Positions 1-12,320 of a stretch of 64,000 nt of DNA are shown here, in pieces. Made by a program: the position numbers and the translations under genes. The notes below the pieces were generated by a model that worked only from the letters and a program-made list of their open reading frames with translations, was not told where the DNA came from and searched no databases. The DNA is taken from contig NZ_CP048289.1 of assembly GCF_014084105.1 (NCBI RefSeq), forward strand, positions 3,109,922 to 3,173,921, given 5' to 3'. Source of the DNA: Streptacidiphilus sp. P02-A3a. GTDB lineage: Bacteria; Actinomycetota; Actinomycetes; Streptomycetales; Streptomycetaceae. How positions within the stretch are numbered: the first letter of the stretch is position 1; every line of letters starts with the position of its first letter.

Positions 1-1
1 C

Positions 2-253
2 GCCCGCTCCTTCGCCGCCGAGGTGCGCGCCGGGATGCTCCAGCGCGAACTGGAGCTGAACCGTGAACTGGGCCTGGACGGCAGCGTCCTGGCCGCCTCC
101 GGCCCGGACGGCGCGCCGGTGCTGCGGGGCCGGGCGCGCGGCGTCCGGACCGGCCGTAATCCGGTCGAGCTGACCGCGCCGGTGCACCATACTTCGGACA
201 TCACCCCCTACATCGCCCCGAACACCGCCCCGAACGAAAATGAGGACCACTGA
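2..253 (+). CDS. C-terminal end of DUF6167-like protein (cut by window edge)
   Basis: Only the last 83 codons are inside the window; the start lies upstream. The visible peptide begins [12 protein letters not shown] and continues with a charged helix ([14 protein letters not shown]) and a low-complexity tail. This resembles the C-terminal part of the small DUF6167 proteins found just upstream of alaS in Streptomyces. That match rests on family memory and gene position, not on a search. Its stop codon overlaps the alaS start by one base (TGATG), so translation of the two genes is probably coupled. No function is known for the family. Confidence 0.6.
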   Translation, partial: ARSFAAEVRAGMLQRELELNRELGLDGSVLAASGPDGAPVLRGRARGVRTGRNPVELTAPVHHTSDITPYIAPNTAPNENEDH

Positions 254-2934
254 TGGAGTCGGCTGAGATCCGCCGCCGCTGGCTGCGATTCTTCGAGGAG
301 CGCGGCCACACCGTCGTCCCCTCGGCGTCGCTGATCGCAGACGACCCGACGCTGTTGCTGGTCAACGCCGGGATGGTGCCGTTCAAGCCCTACTTCCTGG
401 GCGAGGTCAAGCCGCCGTTCAGCACCGCCACCAGCGTGCAGAAGTGCGTGCGGACCCCGGACATCGAAGAGGTCGGCAAGACCACCCGGCACGGCACCTT
501 CTTCCAGATGTGCGGCAACTTCTCCTTCGGCGCGTACTTCAAGGAGGGGGCGATCGGCCATGCCTGGGAGCTGCTGACCGCCTCGGTCGACCAGGGCGGC
601 TACGGGCTCGACCCGGAGCGGCTGTGGATCACCGTCTACCAGGACGACGACGAGGCCGAGGCCATCTGGCGGGACCAGGTCGGCGTCCCGGCCGAGCGGA
701 TCCAGCGCCTGGGCAAGAAGGACAACTTCTGGTCGATGGGCGTCCCCGGCCCCTGCGGTCCCTGCTCGGAGATCAACTACGACCGCGGCCCCGCGTTCGG
801 CGTCGAGGGCGGCCCGGCGGTCAACGACGAGCGCTACGTGGAGATCTGGAACCTGGTCTTCATGCAGTACGAGCGCGGCGCGGGCGACGGCAAGGAGGAC
901 TTCCCGATCCTGGGCGACCTCCCGGCCAAGAACATCGACACCGGCCTCGGCCTGGAACGCCTGGCGATGATCCTGCAGGACGTCCAGAACATCTACGAGA
1001 CCGACACGCTGCGCGCGGTGATCGACACCGCCACCGCGCTGACCGGTGTGAAGTACGGCGCGGGCAAGGCCTCGGACGTGTCGCTGCGGGTGGTCGCCGA
1101 CCACATCCGCACCTCGGTGATGCTGATCGGCGACGGGGTCACCCCCGGCAACGAGGGCCGCGGCTACGTGCTGCGCCGGATCATGCGCCGGGCGATCCGC
1201 AACATGCGGCTGCTGGGCGCGCCCGGGCTGGTCGTCGGCGAGCTGGTCGACACGGTGATCGGCACCATGGGCCAGCAGTACCCGGAACTGCTGTCCGACC
1301 GGAAGCGGATCGAGACGGTGGCGCTGGGCGAGGAGTCCTCGTTCAACCAGACGCTGAAGGCCGGGACCGGCATCCTGGACACCGCCGTGGCCGAGACCCG
1401 CGCGGCCGGTGGCACGGTGCTGGCCGGGGACAAGGCCTTCCAGTTGCACGACACCTACGGCTTCCCGATCGACCTGACCCTGGAGATGGCCGCCGAGCAG
1501 GGCGTCTCGGTGGACGAGGACGGCTTCCGCCGCCTGATGAAGGAGCAGCGGGACCGGGCCAAGGCCGACGCCAGGGCGAAGAAGCTGGGCCACGCCGACC
1601 TCTCCGCCTACCGCGAGGTGGCGGACCGCTCCGGGGTGACCGACTTCATCGGCTACACCGGCGTGATGGGCGAGGCCGTGGTGGTCGGCCTGCTGGTGGA
1701 CGGGGTGCCCGCCCCGGCCGCGCAGGAGGGCGACGAGGTCGAGGTGATCCTGGACCGCACTCCGTTCTACGCGGAGGGCGGCGGCCAGCTGGCCGACCAC
1801 GGCCGGATCCGGCTGGAGTCCGGCACCGTGGTCGAGATCCACGACGTGCAGCAGCCGGTCAAGGGGCTGACCGTGCACAAGGGCACGGTGCTGGTCGGCG
1901 AGGTGGTCCTGGGCGCCTCCGCCTACGCCCAGGTGGACGCGGACCGGCGGCGCGCGGTCTCCCGCGCCCACTCGGCGACCCACCTGACCCACCAGGCGCT
2001 GCGGGACGCCCTCGGCCCGACCGCCGCGCAGGCCGGTTCGGAGAACGCCCCGGGCCGGTTCCGTTTCGACTTCGGCTCGCCGACGGCGATCCCGGGCACG
2101 GTGCTCACCGACGTCGAGCAGAAGATCAACGAGGTGCTGGCCCGCGAGCTGGACGTCACCGCCGAGATCCTGACCATGGACGAGGCCCGCAAGCAGGGCG
2201 CGATCGCGATGTTCGGCGAGAAGTACGGCGACGCGGTCCGGGTGGTCACCATCGGCGACTACTCCAAGGAGCTGTGCGGCGGTACCCACGTGGCCAACAC
2301 CGCCCAGCTGGGCCTGGTGAAGCTGCTCGGCGAGTCCTCGATCGGCGCCGGGGTGCGCCGGGTGGAGGCCCTGGTCGGGGTGGACGCGTACCGGTTCCTG
2401 GCCCGCGAGCACACGGTGGTGGCGCAGCTGACCGAGCTGGTCAAGGGCCGCCCGGAGGAGCTGCCGGAGAAGATCGCCGGCGTGCTCGGCAAGCTCAAGG
2501 AGGCCGAGAAGGAGATCGAGCGCTTCCGCGCCGAGAAGGTCCTCCAGGCCGCCGCCGGGCTGGCCGCGCAGGCGCAGGACGTGGCCGGTACCGCGCTGGT
2601 GGCGGCCCGGGTGCCGGACGGCACCTCCGCCGACGACCTGCGCAAGCTGGTGCTGGACGTCCGGAACCGACTGGTCCAGGTCGACGGCGGCGGTGACCGC
2701 CCGTCGGTGGTGGCGGTGTTCAGCGTGGTCGGCGGGCGTCCGCTGACCGTGATCGCGGTGAACGAGGCGGCGCGTGAGCGCGGCATCAAGGCCGGGGCGC
2801 TGGTCCGCACCGCCGCCAAGACCCTCGGCGGCGGTGGCGGCGGCAAGGACGACGTGGCCCAGGGCGGTGGCACCGACCCGAACGCCGTGGACGCGGCGAT
2901 CGAGGCGGTCCGCGGCCAGGTCGGCCAGGCATGA
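253..2934 (+). CDS. alaS: Alanyl-tRNA synthetase
   Basis: Class II aminoacyl-tRNA synthetase of 893 aa, normal length for bacteria. It charges tRNA-Ala in the cytoplasm and edits mis-charged Ser and Gly. The N-terminal catalytic domain begins [20 protein letters not shown] and holds the class II motif around [12 protein letters not shown]. The editing domain has the zinc-binding HSATH motif near residues 572-576 and the CGGTH motif near 674-679. The C-terminal half carries the coiled coil ([12 protein letters not shown]) and a glycine-rich C-Ala domain. The ATG directly overlaps the previous stop. The 3' end overlaps ruvX by 4 bp (ATGA), so the two form one operon, as in Streptomyces. Confidence 0.98.
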   Translation: MESAEIRRRWLRFFEERGHTVVPSASLIADDPTLLLVNAGMVPFKPYFLGEVKPPFSTATSVQKCVRTPDIEEVGKTTRHGTFFQMCGNFSFGAYFKEGAIGHAWELLTASVDQGGYGLDPERLWITVYQDDDEAEAIWRDQVGVPAERIQRLGKKDNFWSMGVPGPCGPCSEINYDRGPAFGVEGGPAVNDERYVEIWNLVFMQYERGAGDGKEDFPILGDLPAKNIDTGLGLERLAMILQDVQNIYETDTLRAVIDTATALTGVKYGAGKASDVSLRVVADHIRTSVMLIGDGVTPGNEGRGYVLRRIMRRAIRNMRLLGAPGLVVGELVDTVIGTMGQQYPELLSDRKRIETVALGEESSFNQTLKAGTGILDTAVAETRAAGGTVLAGDKAFQLHDTYGFPIDLTLEMAAEQGVSVDEDGFRRLMKEQRDRAKADARAKKLGHADLSAYREVADRSGVTDFIGYTGVMGEAVVVGLLVDGVPAPAAQEGDEVEVILDRTPFYAEGGGQLADHGRIRLESGTVVEIHDVQQPVKGLTVHKGTVLVGEVVLGASAYAQVDADRRRAVSRAHSATHLTHQALRDALGPTAAQAGSENAPGRFRFDFGSPTAIPGTVLTDVEQKINEVLARELDVTAEILTMDEARKQGAIAMFGEKYGDAVRVVTIGDYSKELCGGTHVANTAQLGLVKLLGESSIGAGVRRVEALVGVDAYRFLAREHTVVAQLTELVKGRPEELPEKIAGVLGKLKEAEKEIERFRAEKVLQAAAGLAAQAQDVAGTALVAARVPDGTSADDLRKLVLDVRNRLVQVDGGGDRPSVVAVFSVVGGRPLTVIAVNEAARERGIKAGALVRTAAKTLGGGGGGKDDVAQGGGTDPNAVDAAIEAVRGQVGQA

Positions 2935-3440
2935 CCGAGGCCGTGGACGGCCGGACCGGCTTCCGGCGGGGACGGCGGATCGGCGTGGACGTCGGCGACG
3001 CCCGGATCGGGGTCGCCTCCAGCGACCCCGACGGGATGCTGGCCACCCCGGTCGAGACCGTCCCCGCCGGTCCGGGCTCGCAGGCCCGGTTGGTGGCCAT
3101 CGCCCAGGAGTACCAGGCGGTGGAGGTGGTGGTCGGCCTGCCGCGTTCGCTGAACGGGGGCGAGGGCCCGGCCGCGGTCAAGGTCCGGGCCTACGCCGAA
3201 GAGCTGGCGGGGCTGCTGGCGGCGGCGGGGGAGTCGGGGGAGCCGGTGCCGGTGCGGCTGGTGGACGAGCGGATGACCACGGTCACCGCGGCGCAGGGGC
3301 TGCGGGCCTCCGGCGTGAAGTCGAAGAAGGGCCGCGCGGTGATCGACCAGGCGGCGGCGGTGGTGATCCTGCAGAGCGCGCTGGAGGGCGAGAAGACCAG
3401 CGGTCGGCCGCCCGGCCGGCTGGTCGGCGAGTCCGAGTGA
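2931..3440 (+). CDS. ruvX: Pre-16S rRNA nuclease RuvX/YqgF (putative Holliday junction resolvase)
   Basis: A 169-aa RNase H-fold protein of the YqgF family, implicated in maturing the 5' end of 16S rRNA. Family motifs are present in order: [12 protein letters not shown] near residue 17, VGLPRSLNG near 65, VDERMTTV near 108 and the C-terminal [17 protein letters not shown] with the last catalytic Asp. A 20-residue insert ([15 protein letters not shown]) sits before the third motif. The ATG overlaps the alaS stop in an ATGA, which fixes the start. The gene is followed by a strong inverted repeat, so the alaS-ruvX transcript probably ends here. Confidence 0.95.
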   Translation: MTEAVDGRTGFRRGRRIGVDVGDARIGVASSDPDGMLATPVETVPAGPGSQARLVAIAQEYQAVEVVVGLPRSLNGGEGPAAVKVRAYAEELAGLLAAAGESGEPVPVRLVDERMTTVTAAQGLRASGVKSKKGRAVIDQAAAVVILQSALEGEKTSGRPPGRLVGESE

Positions 3441-3441
3441 A

Positions 3442-3489
3442 CTCCCCGACCGGCCGGGCATCCGGTCGGCCGCCCGGCCGGTCGGGGAG
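3442..3489 (+). terminator. Hairpin after ruvX
   Basis: A perfect 18-bp inverted repeat (arms 3442-3459 and 3472-3489, beginning CTCCCCGACC) with a 12-nt loop starts one base after the ruvX stop. There is no U tract, which is usual for actinobacterial terminators. The rest of the 293-bp gap before mltG (3490-3733) shows no convincing gene. Confidence 0.8.
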
Positions 3490-3733
3490 CGGATGAATCG
3501 GACAGGTGTTCAGCGGGGGCCGAACGGGTGAAGTCGGCGCCCGTCGCGGGGCGGGGGGCCGTGGTCCGGGGTTCATGTCGGATTATTTCGGGGAACCGAA
3601 GTCCAGGCCGAACAGCCCGTTAGGGTAACGTTCCGGTTCACGATGCGCCGTTGGCACGTCGGTTCGAACAGTCGGCGGGGCGTTCCCGCCGGGCCGGAGG
3701 GGATGCCGGTCGCCACGTCGTCCAAGGGGAAGC

Positions 3734-5479
3734 ATGACCGACCAGGGCCGGGGCTACAGTCCCGAACCGTGGGGCCAGGGGGGCCCGTACGGCGTGGGCG
3801 CGCATCCGGCGCCCGCTCCCGGCGGCTATCCGCCGCCACAGCCCGGTTGGGGCACGCCCGCGCAGGCGGCGGACCCCTACCAGGGCGGCTCCTACGGACC
3901 GGGCGCCTACCCGGTCGACCCCGGTCAGCAGCAGCCCGGTCAGCAGCCGCAGTACGTCCAGCCCGGCTACCAGCAGCCCGGATACCCGCAGCAGGGCTAT
4001 CCGCAGCAGCCCGGCTATCCGCAGCAGGGCTACCCGCAACCGGGGTACCCGCAGCAGCCGCAGCCCGTCCAGCAGCAGCAGCCCGTCCAGCAGCCGGTAC
4101 CGCAGCCCGTCCAGCAGCAGCCGGTGCCGCAGGCGGCCGAGCCCGCCGCGCCGGTGCTCGGTTCGGACGGGATCGACTGGGAGGCCGAGGCCGCCGCGCT
4201 GGAGGCCGAGGTCGCCGGGGTCGCGGAACTCCCGGAGCCCGAGGCCGAGTTCGAGGCCGAACCGGAGCCGGAGGCGGTGGCGGCGTACGACGACGCCCAG
4301 CACGACAGCTACGACGAGGACGAGGACGGCTACACCCCGTTCCTGCGCGAGCCCGACGCCAGCCGCAGCGGCGAGCGCCGCCGCAAACAGAGCGGCCGGG
4401 CCGAGCGCAAGCGCAGCGGGGTGGCCTGCCTGGGCGTCTCGCTGCTGATGGTCGCCTGCGTCGCGGGCGGCGGCTACTACGGCTACCGCTTCTACGAGAG
4501 CCACTTCGGCCCGCCGCCGGACTACGTCGGCCAGGGCACCGGCAAGGTCACCGTGAACATCCCGGACTCGGCGACCGGCACCCAGATGGCCGATGCGCTC
4601 TACTCGGCCGGGGTGGTCAAGAGCGCGGGCGCGTTCGTCAGCGCCTACAACAAGAACTCCAACGCCACCGGCATCCAGTCGGGCATCTACACCATGCCCT
4701 CGCACATGTCGGCGGCGGACGCGATCGCCTACCTGCTGAGCCAGAACGGCGGCGACACGCTGATCATCCCCGAGGGGAAGCGGGCGGCGCAGATCTACAC
4801 GCTGATCGACGCCAAGCTCGGGCTGAAGGCGGGCACCACGGCCGCCGTCGCCAAGGCCGACGTGAACCAGCTGGGCCTGCCCTCCTACGCCAACGGCGAC
4901 ATCGAGGGCTTCCTGTGGCCGACCCGCTACTCGGTCGGCAGCGGGATGAAGCCGCTGACCCTGCTGCAGAGCATGGTGTCCAACACCGTGCAGGAGTACC
5001 AGACGCTGGGCCTGGACGCCGGGGCCTCGGCGGTGAAGCTGAAGTCCGGCTACCAGGTGCTGATCGAGGCGAGCATCCTGCAGGCCGAGGGCAACAACGT
5101 GACCGACTTCGGCAAGATCGCCCGGGTCCTCTACAACCGGCTCAACACCAACGCGACCAACGGCGAGCTGCAGCTCGACTCCACCCTGGAGTACTACCTG
5201 CCGAACACCCGGCTCACCAGCTCGATCCGGAACAACACCCGGACCAGCTACAACACCTACATCAACACCGGGCTGCCGGTCGGGCCGATCGACAACCCGG
5301 GCTCGGAGGCGATCGCCGCGGTGCTGAACCCGACCCCCGGGTCCTGGGTCTACTTCATCGCCATGCCCAACGGGGTCACCGAGTTCACCGACACCTTCGC
5401 CGAGGACAAGGTCTGGGTGCAGCAGTACTGCGAGCAGACCCACGAGGGGTACGACGCGGCATCCGGGTCGTGCGACTGA
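3734..5479 (+). CDS. mltG: Endolytic murein transglycosylase MltG
   Basis: A 581-aa YceG-family protein that cleaves nascent glycan strands and so ends peptidoglycan chain elongation. Residues 1-140 are a Pro/Gln/Tyr-rich cytoplasmic tail with repeated GYPQQ units, followed by an acidic stretch. One membrane helix ([18 protein letters not shown]) lies near residues 232-250. The extracytoplasmic LysM-like and catalytic domains follow. The presumed catalytic Glu is about residue 452 in the motif [10 protein letters not shown], followed by [16 protein letters not shown] 3734 has the ribosome site AGGGGAAG just upstream. The long disordered tail is common in actinobacterial MltG and may bind divisome partners (inference). 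The stop overlaps aroE by one base. Confidence 0.95.
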   Translation: MTDQGRGYSPEPWGQGGPYGVGAHPAPAPGGYPPPQPGWGTPAQAADPYQGGSYGPGAYPVDPGQQQPGQQPQYVQPGYQQPGYPQQGYPQQPGYPQQGYPQPGYPQQPQPVQQQQPVQQPVPQPVQQQPVPQAAEPAAPVLGSDGIDWEAEAAALEAEVAGVAELPEPEAEFEAEPEPEAVAAYDDAQHDSYDEDEDGYTPFLREPDASRSGERRRKQSGRAERKRSGVACLGVSLLMVACVAGGGYYGYRFYESHFGPPPDYVGQGTGKVTVNIPDSATGTQMADALYSAGVVKSAGAFVSAYNKNSNATGIQSGIYTMPSHMSAADAIAYLLSQNGGDTLIIPEGKRAAQIYTLIDAKLGLKAGTTAAVAKADVNQLGLPSYANGDIEGFLWPTRYSVGSGMKPLTLLQSMVSNTVQEYQTLGLDAGASAVKLKSGYQVLIEASILQAEGNNVTDFGKIARVLYNRLNTNATNGELQLDSTLEYYLPNTRLTSSIRNNTRTSYNTYINTGLPVGPIDNPGSEAIAAVLNPTPGSWVYFIAMPNGVTEFTDTFAEDKVWVQQYCEQTHEGYDAASGSCD

Positions 5480-6303
5480 TGCGCGCCGCCGTCCTGGGCT
5501 CACCGATCGCCCACTCGCTCTCGCCGGTGCTGCACAACGCCGCCTACGCGGCGCTGGGGCTCACCGACGCCCACTACGGCCGGTTCGAGGTGGACGAGGC
5601 CGGGCTGCCCGGCTTCCTGGCGTCGCTGGACGTCGCGGGCGAGGGCTGGGCCGGCCTGTCGCTGACCATGCCGCTGAAGCGGGCGGTGATCCCGCTGCTG
5701 GACGAGGTGAGCGAGCGGGCGCTGGCGGTGGACGCGGTCAACACCGTGCTGTTCCATCCGGACGGCCGCCGGACCGGCGACAACACCGACGTCCCGGGCC
5801 TGCTCGCGGCGCTGCGCGAGCGCGGCGTGGAGCGGGTGGAGTCCGCCTCGGTGCTGGGCGCGGGCGCCACCGCCTCCTCCGCGCTGGCCGCGCTGGCGCG
5901 GATCTGCGACGGCGAGGTGACCGCGTACGTGCGCGGCCCGGAGCGGGCGGCGCAGATGCGCGAGCTCGGCGAGCGGCTGGGGGTGCGCGTGGTGACCGCC
6001 CCCTGGGAGCGCGCCGCCGAGGCCCTGGCGGCCCCGCTGACCGTCTCCACCACCCCGGTCGGGGCCACCGACGGCCTGGCCGTGTCGGTGCCGCCGGAGC
6101 CGGGCGCGCTCTTCGACGTGCTCTACCACCCGTGGCCGACGGCGCTGGCGGCGGCCTGGGCGGAGCGCGGCGGCAGCGTCCTGGGCGGCCTCGACCTGCT
6201 GGTGCACCAGGCGGTGCTGCAGTGCGAGTTCTTCACCGGGATCCGCCCGGCGCCGCTGGCGGCGATGCGCGCGGCCGGGGAGACGGCGCTGGCCGGGGTC
6301 TGA
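5479..6303 (+). CDS. aroE: Shikimate dehydrogenase (NADP+)
   Basis: A 274-aa protein that reduces 3-dehydroshikimate to shikimate. The substrate site motif SPIAHSLSPVLHNAAY is at residues 8-23. The catalytic Lys lies in LTMPLKRAVIP, the conserved NTDV follows further on, and the nucleotide-binding loop is VLGAGATASS. ATG 5479 overlaps the mltG stop (TGATG). An in-frame GTG at 5470 would add only three residues. Adjacency to mltG and the downstream aro genes is the conserved Streptomyces arrangement. Confidence 0.95.
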   Translation: MRAAVLGSPIAHSLSPVLHNAAYAALGLTDAHYGRFEVDEAGLPGFLASLDVAGEGWAGLSLTMPLKRAVIPLLDEVSERALAVDAVNTVLFHPDGRRTGDNTDVPGLLAALRERGVERVESASVLGAGATASSALAALARICDGEVTAYVRGPERAAQMRELGERLGVRVVTAPWERAAEALAAPLTVSTTPVGATDGLAVSVPPEPGALFDVLYHPWPTALAAAWAERGGSVLGGLDLLVHQAVLQCEFFTGIRPAPLAAMRAAGETALAGV

Positions 6304-6408
6304 GCCGGTCCTGTTCCGTGCTGTCCGCAGCCTGGACCGAATTCTCCCGGCGGGGTGCTCTCGTGGGAGGATCGAGGGGACCTGAGACCGGACCGATGAG
6401 GAGCTACG

Positions 6409-7589
6409 TTGGGTACCTTGCGCTGGCTGACGGCGGGTGAGTCGCACGGCCCCGCACTCGTGGCGACCCTGGAGGGCCTTCCGGCCGGGGTCCCCGTCAC
6501 CACCCAGGATGTCGCGGACGCCCTGGCGCGTCGGCGGCTCGGCTACGGCCGCGGCGCCCGGATGAAGTTCGAGCAGGACCAGGTGACCTTCCTGGGCGGG
6601 ATCCGCCACGGCCTGAGCCTGGGCAGTCCGGTCGCGGTCATGGTCGGCAACACCGAGTGGCCCAAGTGGGAGCAGGTGATGGCGGCCGACCCGGTCGACC
6701 CGGAGATCCTGGCGAGCCTGGCCCGCAACGAGGCGCTGACCCGCCCCCGTCCCGGCCACGCCGACCTCGCCGGGATGCAGAAGTACTCGCTGGACGAGGC
6801 CCGGCCGATCCTGGAGCGCGCCAGCGCCCGGGAGACCGCGGCCCGGGTGGCGCTGGGCGCGGTCGCCCGCTCCTACCTCAAGGAGACCTGCGGCATCGAG
6901 CTGGTCTCGCACGTGGTCGAGATCGGCGCGGCCAAGGCCCCGGCCGGGGTGCTGCCGCTGCCCGGCGACGAGGCCCGGCTGGACGAGGTACCGGTGCGCT
7001 GCCTGGACGAGGCGGCGGCCAAGCTGATGATCGAGGAGATCGACCAGGCCCACAAGGACGGCGACACCCTCGGCGGCGTGGTCGAGGTGCTGGCCTACGG
7101 GCTGCCGCCGGGCCTCGGCTCGCACGTGCACTGGGACCGGCGGCTCGACGCGCGGCTGGCGGCGGCGCTGATGGGCATCCAGGCGATCAAGGGCGTCGAG
7201 GTCGGCGACGGCTTCGAGCTGGCCCGGATCCCCGGATCGCAGGCCCACGACGAGATCATCCCCGGCCCGGACGGGGTGCGCCGCGCCTCCGGCCGCTCCG
7301 GCGGCACCGAGGGCGGGCTCTCCACCGGTGAGCTGCTGCGGGTCCGCGCCGCGATGAAGCCGATCGCCACCGTGCCGCGCGCGCTGGCCACCATCGACGT
7401 GCGCACCGGGGAGCCCGCCAAGGCCCACCACCAGCGCTCGGACGTCTGCGCGGTCCCGGCGGCCGGGATCGTCGCCGAGGCGATGGTCGCGCTGGTGCTC
7501 GCCGACGCGGTCAGCGAGAAGTTCGGCGGGGACCACGTCAGCGAGACCCGCCGCAACGTCCAGGGCTACCTCGACCACCTCGTCGTGCG

Positions 7590-7593
<4 letters not shown>
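6409..7593 (+). CDS. aroC: Chorismate synthase
   Basis: A 394-aa FMN-dependent enzyme that converts 5-enolpyruvylshikimate-3-phosphate to chorismate, the last common step to aromatic amino acids. The N-terminal signature [14 protein letters not shown] is at residues 4-17. Later motifs are [32 protein letters not shown] and [11 protein letters not shown]. The start is TTG at 6409, supported by a strong ribosome site (GAGGAG, 6398-6403) at good spacing; no ATG or GTG fits the family start. A 105-bp gap after aroE suggests its own promoter. The 3' end overlaps aroK by 4 bp. Confidence 0.97.
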
Positions 7594-9696
<2,103 letters not shown>

Positions 9697-9751
9697 GCGG
9701 CGGCGTCCCGCCCGGTCCCGGGGTCCGGTCCGGGCGGGAGCGGGCCGCCGC
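9697..9751 (+). terminator. Two-part hairpin after aroQ
   Basis: An outer 8-bp stem (9697-9704 with 9744-9751) encloses a perfect inner 9-bp stem (9707-9715 with 9730-9738). It begins within two bases of the aroQ stop and probably ends the aro transcript. Confidence 0.65.
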
Positions 9752-9755
9752 GCGG

Positions 9756-9761
9756 TATCGT
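9756..9761 (+). promoter_or_regulatory. Candidate -10 element (TATCGT) of the P-loop gene
   Basis: TATCGT lies right after the aroQ hairpin and about 50 bp before the preferred GTG start at 9812. Transcription from here would begin near 9768. That excludes an in-frame GTG at 9764 as the start. No clear -35 hexamer is visible. Confidence 0.35.
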
Positions 9762-9811
9762 CGGTGCTGTCAGCCGGTCAGCGACGGCTGCCGGTACGAG
9801 AGGTGGGCACG

Positions 9812-10561
9812 GTGAGCGACGGCCAGTACCCGGCCAGCCTGCCGACGGCCCCCTCCGGGCCGCCCAGGGCCACGCTGCGGCTGCGGGCGGTGCCCGAGTC
9901 GGCCGCCGGGACCACCGGGGGCGAGCCGGTGACCGCGATCCGCTCGCCGGGCCACCATCCGGCGCCGCCGATGGCCACCGGCCAGTTCACGCTGCCGCCC
10001 GCCGGTGCGACCGCGCCCGGACCGCTGGCGGTGCTGCTGATCGGCCCGGCCGGGGCCGGGAAGACCTCGGTGGCCCGCTACTGGGCCGACCACCGGGCCG
10101 AGCCCACCGCCCACATCAGCCTGGACGACGTCCGCGAGTGGGTCCGCTCCGGCTTCGCCGACCCGCAGGCGGGCTGGAACGACCAGTGCGAGGCCCAGTA
10201 CCGGCTGGCCCGCCGGACCTGCGGCTTCGCCGCCCGCAACCACCTCGCCAACGGCATCTCCTGCGTGATCGACGACGCGGTCTTCCCGGACCGCCCGGCG
10301 ATCGGCCTCGGCGGCTGGAAGCGGCACGTCGGCCCGGGCCTGCGGCCGGTGGTGCTGCTGCCGGGCCTGGACGTGGTGCTCGCCCGCAACGCCGAGCGCA
10401 GCGGCAGCCGCCGGCTCAGCGACGAGACGGTGGCCCTGATCCACGGCCGGATGGCGGGCTGGTACGGCTCCGGGCTGCCGATCATCGACAACTCGCGGCT
10501 GGACGTCCCGGCCACCGCCGCCGCCCTGGACCAGGTGCTCTCCCAGCGCCGCGCGGGCTGA
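9812..10561 (+). CDS. P-loop ATPase/kinase-like protein (zeta-toxin/AAA type)
   Basis: A 249-aa protein with a disordered Pro-rich N-terminal third and a P-loop domain. Walker A is GPAGAGKTS near residues 77-85. A DDVREWVRSGFADP segment follows, then the Walker B-like CVIDDAVF and a DNSRLD motif near the end. The overall plan resembles small-molecule kinases of the AAA_33/zeta-toxin clan. Substrate and function cannot be stated. A gene of this type sits between aroQ and the M24 gene in Streptomyces as well. GTG 9812 has the ribosome site GAGAGG upstream. Confidence 0.8.
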   Translation: MSDGQYPASLPTAPSGPPRATLRLRAVPESAAGTTGGEPVTAIRSPGHHPAPPMATGQFTLPPAGATAPGPLAVLLIGPAGAGKTSVARYWADHRAEPTAHISLDDVREWVRSGFADPQAGWNDQCEAQYRLARRTCGFAARNHLANGISCVIDDAVFPDRPAIGLGGWKRHVGPGLRPVVLLPGLDVVLARNAERSGSRRLSDETVALIHGRMAGWYGSGLPIIDNSRLDVPATAAALDQVLSQRRAG

Positions 10562-10606
10562 CCGCCCGTCCGGGTCGCCCGAGCGGCGGTCGGCGGCCGA
10601 CGAACC

Positions 10607-10612
10607 TACGCT
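10607..10612 (+). promoter_or_regulatory. Candidate -10 (TACGCT) for a leaderless transcript
   Basis: TACGCT ends 7 bp before ATG 10620, and there is no purine-rich ribosome site. This spacing puts the transcription start at the A of the ATG, which favours ATG 10620 over GTG 10614. Confidence 0.45.
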
Positions 10613-10619
10613 CGTGCAC

Positions 10620-11678
10620 ATGGCCGAGGTGCACAGGGAACGGCGGGAGCGGCTGCGGGCCGGATGCCTCGCGTCCGGGATCGACGCGGCGCTGGTCACC
10701 CGGCCGGTGAACATCCGCTGGCTGACCGGCGCGGACGCGGTGCGGGCGCTGCTGGTCGACGGGGACCGGGTGACCGCGGTGGCCGCCGCGGGCTACCGGC
10801 CGGAGCAGGGCGTCACGCTGCTGCCCGCCGCGCCCGGCGCGGACCCGGCGGCGCTGCTGGCCGCCGACTGCCACGCCTCCCCGCTCGGCTTCGAGGAGCA
10901 CGACCTGACCGTCGCCCGCTACCGGACGGTGGCCGCCGCCTCCGACGCCCGGCTGGTGGACCTGGACCGCGCGGTGGAGCGGCTGCGCACGGTCAAGGAC
11001 GAGGAGGAGATCTCCTTCCTGCGGATCGCCGCCGAGATCGCCGACCAGGCCCTGGGCGAGCTGCTGGAGTCGATCCTGGTCGGCCGCACCGAGCGGCACC
11101 TGGCGATGGAGCTGGAACGGCGGATGGTGGACCACGGCGCGGACGGCCCGGCGTACCCCGTTCGGGTGGGCGCCGGGGAGCACTCCGGGCTGGCCGGGCA
11201 TCCGGCGGGGGACCGCCGGGTGGAGGACGGCGACTTCGTCACCGTCTCCATCGGCGGCTGCTACCGCGGCTACCGCTCCTCCGCGACCAGGACCTTCGTG
11301 GTCGGCCTGGCGCCCGCGGACTGGCAGGTGGAGCTGCACCGGCAGGTGTTCGAGGCGCAGCGGGCGGCCCGGGAGAGCCTGGTCGCCGACGCCGCGCCGG
11401 ACGCCGCCGAGCTCGCGGCGCGCCGGGTGCTGGCGGCCGCCGGGCACCCCGGCGAGGTGCTCGGACAGGGCATCGGCCTGGAGATCGCCGAGGCTCCGCG
11501 CCTCGGACCCCAGGAGTTGGGTAAGCTGGACAACCGTGTGCCGGTCACCGTTGCCGTGGGAGTCCATCTCCCGGGTCGCGGCGGGGTCCGGATCGAGGAC
11601 ACGCTCGTGGTCCGGCCGTCCCAGGACGGCGGTCCGGAGCTGCTCACCATCACGACCAAGGAGCTCCTCGCCCTGTGA
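10620..11678 (+). CDS. M24-family (pita-bread fold) peptidase homologue, probably non-catalytic
   Basis: A 352-aa protein with the two-domain plan of Xaa-Pro aminopeptidases: a creatinase-like N-terminal domain ([17 protein letters not shown]) and an M24 domain ending [13 protein letters not shown]. The family uses five metal ligands (Asp, Asp, His, Glu, Glu). Aligning by eye to the family consensus, the first Asp (LDFG) is Ser210 (VSIG) and the second (SDMTRT) is Ser221 (SSATRT). The His (GHG) is Gln283 (GQG) and the first Glu (VEPG) is Ala312 (VAVG). Only the last, Glu326 in RIED, remains. A metalloprotease activity is therefore unlikely, although the frame and fold are intact. The gene sits upstream of efp as in Streptomyces. 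Confidence 0.85.
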   Translation: MAEVHRERRERLRAGCLASGIDAALVTRPVNIRWLTGADAVRALLVDGDRVTAVAAAGYRPEQGVTLLPAAPGADPAALLAADCHASPLGFEEHDLTVARYRTVAAASDARLVDLDRAVERLRTVKDEEEISFLRIAAEIADQALGELLESILVGRTERHLAMELERRMVDHGADGPAYPVRVGAGEHSGLAGHPAGDRRVEDGDFVTVSIGGCYRGYRSSATRTFVVGLAPADWQVELHRQVFEAQRAARESLVADAAPDAAELAARRVLAAAGHPGEVLGQGIGLEIAEAPRLGPQELGKLDNRVPVTVAVGVHLPGRGGVRIEDTLVVRPSQDGGPELLTITTKELLAL

Positions 11679-11751
11679 TCCCGGTCCCCCGGGGTCCGCG
11701 GACACCGCATCTTGGTTCCTTGACAGCGATATTGCAGGAGTTAGTGCGACC

Positions 11752-12318
11752 GTGGCTTCCACCAACGACCTCAAGAACGGCATGGTGCTCAAGCTCGACA
11801 ACGGCCAGCTGTGGACCGTCGTCGAGTTCCAGCACGTCAAGCCCGGCAAGGGCCCGGCCTTCGTGCGCACCAAGCTGAAGCACGTGCTCTCCGGCAAGGT
11901 CGTCGACAAGACCTTCAACGCCGGCGTCAAGGTCGAGACTGCCAGCGTCGACAAGCGCAGCATGCAGTTCTCGTACAAGGACGGCGAGGACTTCGTGTTC
12001 ATGGACATGGACACCTACGACCAGGTCCAGATCTCCCGCGCGGTGCTCGGCGACAACGCCAACTACCTGCTGGAGGGCTTCGAGGCCACCGTCGCGATGT
12101 ACGAGGGCGCGCCGCTGTACGTCGAGCTGCCCGCCTCGGTCGAGCTGGTCATCGAGTACACCGAGCCCGGCGTCCAGGGCGACCGCTCCACCGGCGGCTC
12201 CAAGCCCGCCCGCCTGGAGACCGGCCACGAGATCGGCGTCCCGCTGTTCATCACCACCGGTGAGAAGATCAAGGTCGACACCCGCACCGGCGACTACCTC
12301 GGCCGGGTGAACTCCTAA
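11752..12318 (+). CDS. efp: Elongation factor P
   Basis: A 188-aa translation factor that relieves ribosome stalling at polyproline. The three beta-barrel domains are visible: KOW-like N-terminus ([20 protein letters not shown]), central OB domain and C-terminal OB domain ending [17 protein letters not shown]. The modification loop near residue 32 reads KPGKGPAF, the unmodified-lysine type common in actinobacteria. GTG 11752 has AGGAG at 11736-11740. A perfect TTGACA (11720-11725) lies upstream without an obvious matching -10. It is followed after 2 bp by nusB. Confidence 0.97.
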   Translation: MASTNDLKNGMVLKLDNGQLWTVVEFQHVKPGKGPAFVRTKLKHVLSGKVVDKTFNAGVKVETASVDKRSMQFSYKDGEDFVFMDMDTYDQVQISRAVLGDNANYLLEGFEATVAMYEGAPLYVELPASVELVIEYTEPGVQGDRSTGGSKPARLETGHEIGVPLFITTGEKIKVDTRTGDYLGRVNS

Positions 12319-12320
12319 CC

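Noticed and set aside
208-2412. Long open frame antisense to alaS
   Set aside because: It mirrors the codon structure of alaS, has no family motifs and no ribosome site; such frames arise from GC-biased third positions.
3643-5478. Upstream extension of aroE through mltG as a fusion protein
   Set aside because: The extension is the out-of-frame shadow of mltG; aroE has its own ATG overlapping the mltG stop.
9764-9811. Earlier GTG start of the P-loop gene at 9764
   Set aside because: A -10 element at 9756-9761 places the transcription start after this codon; GTG 9812 has a ribosome site.
11720-11747. Complete promoter of efp from TTGACA at 11720
   Set aside because: The only matching -10 (TAGTGC, 16 bp away) would start the mRNA after the AGGAG ribosome site, so the pair is inconsistent with the start used.
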